From positions 1-9,016 of the forward strand of contig PLEA01000382.1 in the NCBI GenBank assembly GCA_003136335.1: a DNA stretch of 9,016 nt, given 5' to 3'. The notes below the pieces were generated by a model. The model was given only the letters and a program-made list of their open reading frames with translations. It had not been told where the DNA came from and ran no database searches. This document shows, in pieces, positions 6,968-9,016 of this stretch. This DNA comes from Acidobacteriaceae bacterium. GTDB taxonomy: Bacteria; Acidobacteriota; Terriglobia; Terriglobales; SbA1. Made by a program: the position numbers and the translations under genes. The stretch's first letter is position 1, and every line of letters starts with the position of its first letter.

Positions 6968-7828
6968 CTATGCGGCAGACTCGATCCGCTCCACGAGCGT
7001 GGGACTTTTCGTGCTCACTTTGCGCGAGGGTTCCGGTGAGATGGGATCTGGTTTTACCACACTCTGTGGTGTCAGGGAGGACGACAGTGCAGCGACCGCG
7101 TGGCGGAATTTGCCTCCCGTTACGTTGTGCAGCGCAGCTACCAGGGACGATTGATCGACATCGCCAAGCCGGCTGGCAGCGGCCCTTGTCAGAGTCAACC
7201 AGTCGTGCCAGTTGCCCACGGCATCCTGCAAGCTCTTCACCTGGGTGATGAATTGCGTAGCCTCGGTGGATTTTGGGGCGAACTCTGCTGCATAACGGGC
7301 ACGCTTCACCACCGTGCGGTACTGATGCAGCACATCTTCGCTGACCGGGCCAGCCGGTCGTACTACCTCTCTCAACATCGACCGGGCCACGCTAAGGGCA
7401 TCGCGGCTGGTTTCTGGTCGAAAGTCCTTCGATCCCCGCTTAAGCCGCCTACGGAGCTCCCGCGTCACGTCTTTGGTCAACATCTTGCGCAGTTTCTTTT
7501 CTTGTTTCCCCCGAAGCTCGATCAGCCCGTGCATGAGCTGCGTCTTGCGGCGCGGCTCTTGGGGAACCTTCAGGCTGCGCAAGGCAGCGAGTTGAACGTC
7601 AAGATCGCGCACTTTCCCTGCACGCCGCCGAATCCGGTTCAGCATCTTCAGGAGTTTCTTCTGGTTCCGATCGCGTTCGGGAAGGAGTTGCTCCAGCAGC
7701 GTCTGCAGCCTGCGGCTCGTGGTGCGGAAACTATGGACGCTTTCCGTACTCTGCCCGGATGCAAGCCTCAGTAACGCCCGTTCCGTCTTCTGAAAGACAA
7801 GCCGGCTACGATCAAGTGTAATCGACAT
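6968..7828 (-). CDS. CHAD-domain protein (polyphosphate-granule-binding, conserved histidine alpha-helical domain)
   Basis: The product has 286 aa. The CHAD fold is shown by conserved His in basic helices: VHSFRTTSRRLQTLLE (31-46, H32, R39, R40), RRRAGKVRDLDVQLAAL (67-83), HQYRTVVKRARYAAEF (168-183, H168, R176, R178) and KSLQDAVGNWHDWLTL (198-213, H208). Between them lies a very basic stretch (about 93-135, many RK pairs). The C-terminal 35 residues are Ser/Pro/Lys-rich and probably disordered. CHAD proteins bind polyP and have been found on polyP granules, and their genes often sit beside ppk, which fits here. The start is ATG 7828, with AGGG about 10 nt upstream. An in-frame TTG at 7861 would add 11 hydrophobic residues without conserved content. 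CHAD probably leads an operon with ppx and is divergent from pstC. Confidence 0.92.
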   Translation of the reverse strand: MSITLDRSRLVFQKTERALLRLASGQSTESVHSFRTTSRRLQTLLEQLLPERDRNQKKLLKMLNRIRRRAGKVRDLDVQLAALRSLKVPQEPRRKTQLMHGLIELRGKQEKKLRKMLTKDVTRELRRRLKRGSKDFRPETSRDALSVARSMLREVVRPAGPVSEDVLHQYRTVVKRARYAAEFAPKSTEATQFITQVKSLQDAVGNWHDWLTLTRAAASRLGDVDQSSLVAALHNVTGGKFRHAVAALSSSLTPQSVVKPDPISPEPSRKVSTKSPTLVERIESAA

Positions 7829-7843
7829 AAAAAACAAACCCTG

Positions 7844-7873
7844 ATAACAGGAGAGGATCAATACCTAGCTCAA
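7844..7873 (-). promoter_or_regulatory. Weak candidate promoter for the CHAD-ppx unit
   Basis: Read on the minus strand, TTGAGC (7868-7873) and TGTTAT (7844-7849) are 18 bp apart, with four of six consensus bases in each. The predicted transcript would start just before the CHAD ATG at 7828. This is the best hexamer pair I could see in the divergent region for this direction, but such matches are common by chance. Confidence 0.25.
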
Positions 7874-7941
7874 GAAACCCCATGTTGCAGACAGCAATGA
7901 CTAGAGATTCAGGTTGACAGATGGTCCCCGGCAGAAAAAGC

Positions 7942-7970
7942 CTGTCTGATTTTAACACCTTTGTAACAAG
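7942..7970 (+). promoter_or_regulatory. Candidate PhoB/PhoP-type operator: 11-bp-periodic repeats before pstC
   Basis: CTGTCTG (7942-7948), TAACACC (7953-7959) and TAACAAG (7964-7970) start at exact 11-bp steps. The second and third units lie within TTTAACA (7951-7957) and TGTAACA (7962-7968). They resemble the TTAACA repeats bound by Bacillus PhoP and the CTTAACCT repeats of cyanobacterial Pho boxes, which share this 11-bp period. The block ends 22 bp before the pstC ATG, a sensible place for an activator site in an intergenic region between two phosphate-related units. The identity of the regulator is inference. Confidence 0.4.
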
Positions 7971-7991
7971 CCTCTGCTACGGTTAACACGA

Positions 7992-9016
7992 ATGGCCAAC
8001 CCAGCTTTTCCACGGCCTGATATGCCCGGACCGCAACCTGTTGAAGGGACGAAGGTTACACCGGAACAGGCGCACCGGGCTGCACCTTTGCTGCAGGCTT
8101 CCGGCGGCGAGGTGCCCGACCGCATTTTCAAGTCCGCCATGACGGTGTGCGGCTTGGCCGTCCTCGGCATATTGGTTCTGATCGTTTACGAACTCGTGTC
8201 GGGTTCCGGCCTCTCCTGGCACGCATTTGGCTTCAAGTTTTTCGCGGGCAGCGATTGGAACCCGGTGAGCGAGCAGTTCGGCGCTTTGCCCTTCATTTAC
8301 GGGACGCTGGTTTCGTCCCTGTTGGCGCTCATCATTGCAGTTCCGCTTGCGGTCGGGGTAGCTGTGTTTACTACAGAGATGTGCCCCGCGGCGCTGCGCG
8401 GCTCGCTTTCGTTCTTCGTGGAATTGCTGGCCGCGATTCCCAGTGTGATTTACGGATTGTGGGCAATGTTCGTCCTCGTGCCGCTTTTGAGCGCATACGT
8501 CCAGCCATTCCTGGCCAAGACCCTCGGGTGGACCGGGCTGTTTGAAGGACCCCCATACGGCATCGGCATGCTGGCGGCGGGGATCATTCTGGCCATCATG
8601 ATCGTTCCCATCATTTCCTCGATTACGAAGGAAGTACTCATGGTTGTTCCTCAGCATCAGCGCGAGGGAGTGCTGGCCTTAGGAGCGACGCGCTGGGAGA
8701 TGATCCGAGTTGGCGTGCTGCGCAATGCGCGCGCCGGCATTCTCGGCGGAATCATTCTTGGGTTAGGCCGGGCGCTCGGAGAAACCATGGCGGTCACCAT
8801 GGTCATCGGGAACCGAGCGGAGATCGCGAAGTCATTGTTTGCGCCCGGATACACCATGGCGAGCGTTCTGGCCAATGAATTCAGCGAGGCCACAGGCGAT
8901 GTTTATCTTTCCGCACTGATTGAGATTGGCCTGGCCCTGTTCCTGGTCACGATCATCGTGAACGCTTTGGCACAGGTGCTGGTGTGGAGCGTGACCCGCG
9001 GCCAGCCTGCGAGGGG
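7992..9016 (+). CDS. pstC: PstC, phosphate ABC transporter permease (3' end beyond the window)
   Basis: The open frame runs from ATG 7992 to the right edge, giving 341 complete codons with no stop. The N-terminus is a soluble Pro-rich segment of about 45 residues, then a first membrane helix (MTVCGLAVLGILVLIVYELV). Next comes FGFKFFAGSDWNP, followed by FGALPFIYGTLVSSLLALII and the membrane helices typical of PstC. IPSVIYGLWAMFVLVP and the permease EAA-type loop (REGVLALGATRWEMI ... RALGETMAVTMVIGN) are clear family marks. PstC with PstA forms the inner-membrane phosphate channel fed by PstS and powered by PstB. PstC usually has about 300-340 aa, so the stop should be just outside. pstA and pstB are expected downstream but not visible. 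There is no Shine-Dalgarno before ATG 7992; later in-frame ATGs would cut into the conserved N-terminal part or also lack a site. Confidence 0.95.
   Translation, partial: MANPAFPRPDMPGPQPVEGTKVTPEQAHRAAPLLQASGGEVPDRIFKSAMTVCGLAVLGILVLIVYELVSGSGLSWHAFGFKFFAGSDWNPVSEQFGALPFIYGTLVSSLLALIIAVPLAVGVAVFTTEMCPAALRGSLSFFVELLAAIPSVIYGLWAMFVLVPLLSAYVQPFLAKTLGWTGLFEGPPYGIGMLAAGIILAIMIVPIISSITKEVLMVVPQHQREGVLALGATRWEMIRVGVLRNARAGILGGIILGLGRALGETMAVTMVIGNRAEIAKSLFAPGYTMASVLANEFSEATGDVYLSALIEIGLALFLVTIIVNALAQVLVWSVTRGQPAR

Noticed and set aside
7829..7861. TTG start at 7861 for the CHAD protein
   Set aside because: The added 11 residues have no CHAD content, and ATG 7828 has a usable AGGG upstream.
1..9016. 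Defence system, toxin-antitoxin pair, mobile element or CRISPR array
   Set aside because: All substantial genes are assigned to phosphate or polyP functions. I see no transposase, integrase, spaced repeats or terminal inverted repeats.

Overview
This window looks like a chromosomal segment from a GC-rich, Gram-negative-type bacterium. The best guess is an acidobacterium (Terriglobia/Koribacter-like). The reasons are an outer-membrane porin with a signal peptide and an aromatic-rich C-terminal strand, the style of the Ppx/GppA and PPK1 proteins, and the gene set. The phylum is inferred from general resemblance, not from a marker gene. Every recognisable gene concerns inorganic phosphate uptake or polyphosphate (polyP) metabolism.

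Layout from left to right. (1) The 3' end of pstS, the periplasmic phosphate-binding protein (+, cut by the left edge). (2) A 384-bp gene-free stretch with one candidate Pho-box-like repeat inside an inverted repeat. (3) A 603-aa outer-membrane porin with an N-terminal Gln/Ala-rich coiled coil (+), closed by a clear hairpin terminator. (4) ppk1 (polyphosphate kinase, 721 aa, +), followed after 6 bp by a SixA-type histidine phosphatase (+). (5) On the minus strand, a CHAD-domain protein followed by a Ppx/GppA exopolyphosphatase. The ppx 3' end overlaps the sixA 3' end by 49 bp, tail to tail. A compact array of seven 7-bp units lies between CHAD and ppx. (6) A 163-bp divergent promoter region with 11-bp-periodic TAACA-like repeats. 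(7) pstC, a phosphate ABC permease (+, cut by the right edge).

How the parts fit together: the porin probably brings phosphate or another anion across the outer membrane. PstS and PstC(AB) carry phosphate into the cytoplasm. PPK1 stores it as polyP from ATP, Ppx releases it, and the CHAD protein is expected to bind polyP granules. The SixA phosphatase is co-transcribed with PPK1, which works through a phosphohistidine, but its real substrate is unknown. The pst operon appears to be split, with pstS and pstC separated by about 7.7 kb that holds the polyP cassette. I see no mobile element, CRISPR array, tRNA or rRNA in the window. The most unusual items are the heptad-repeat array, the split pst arrangement around a polyP module, and the coiled-coil porin.
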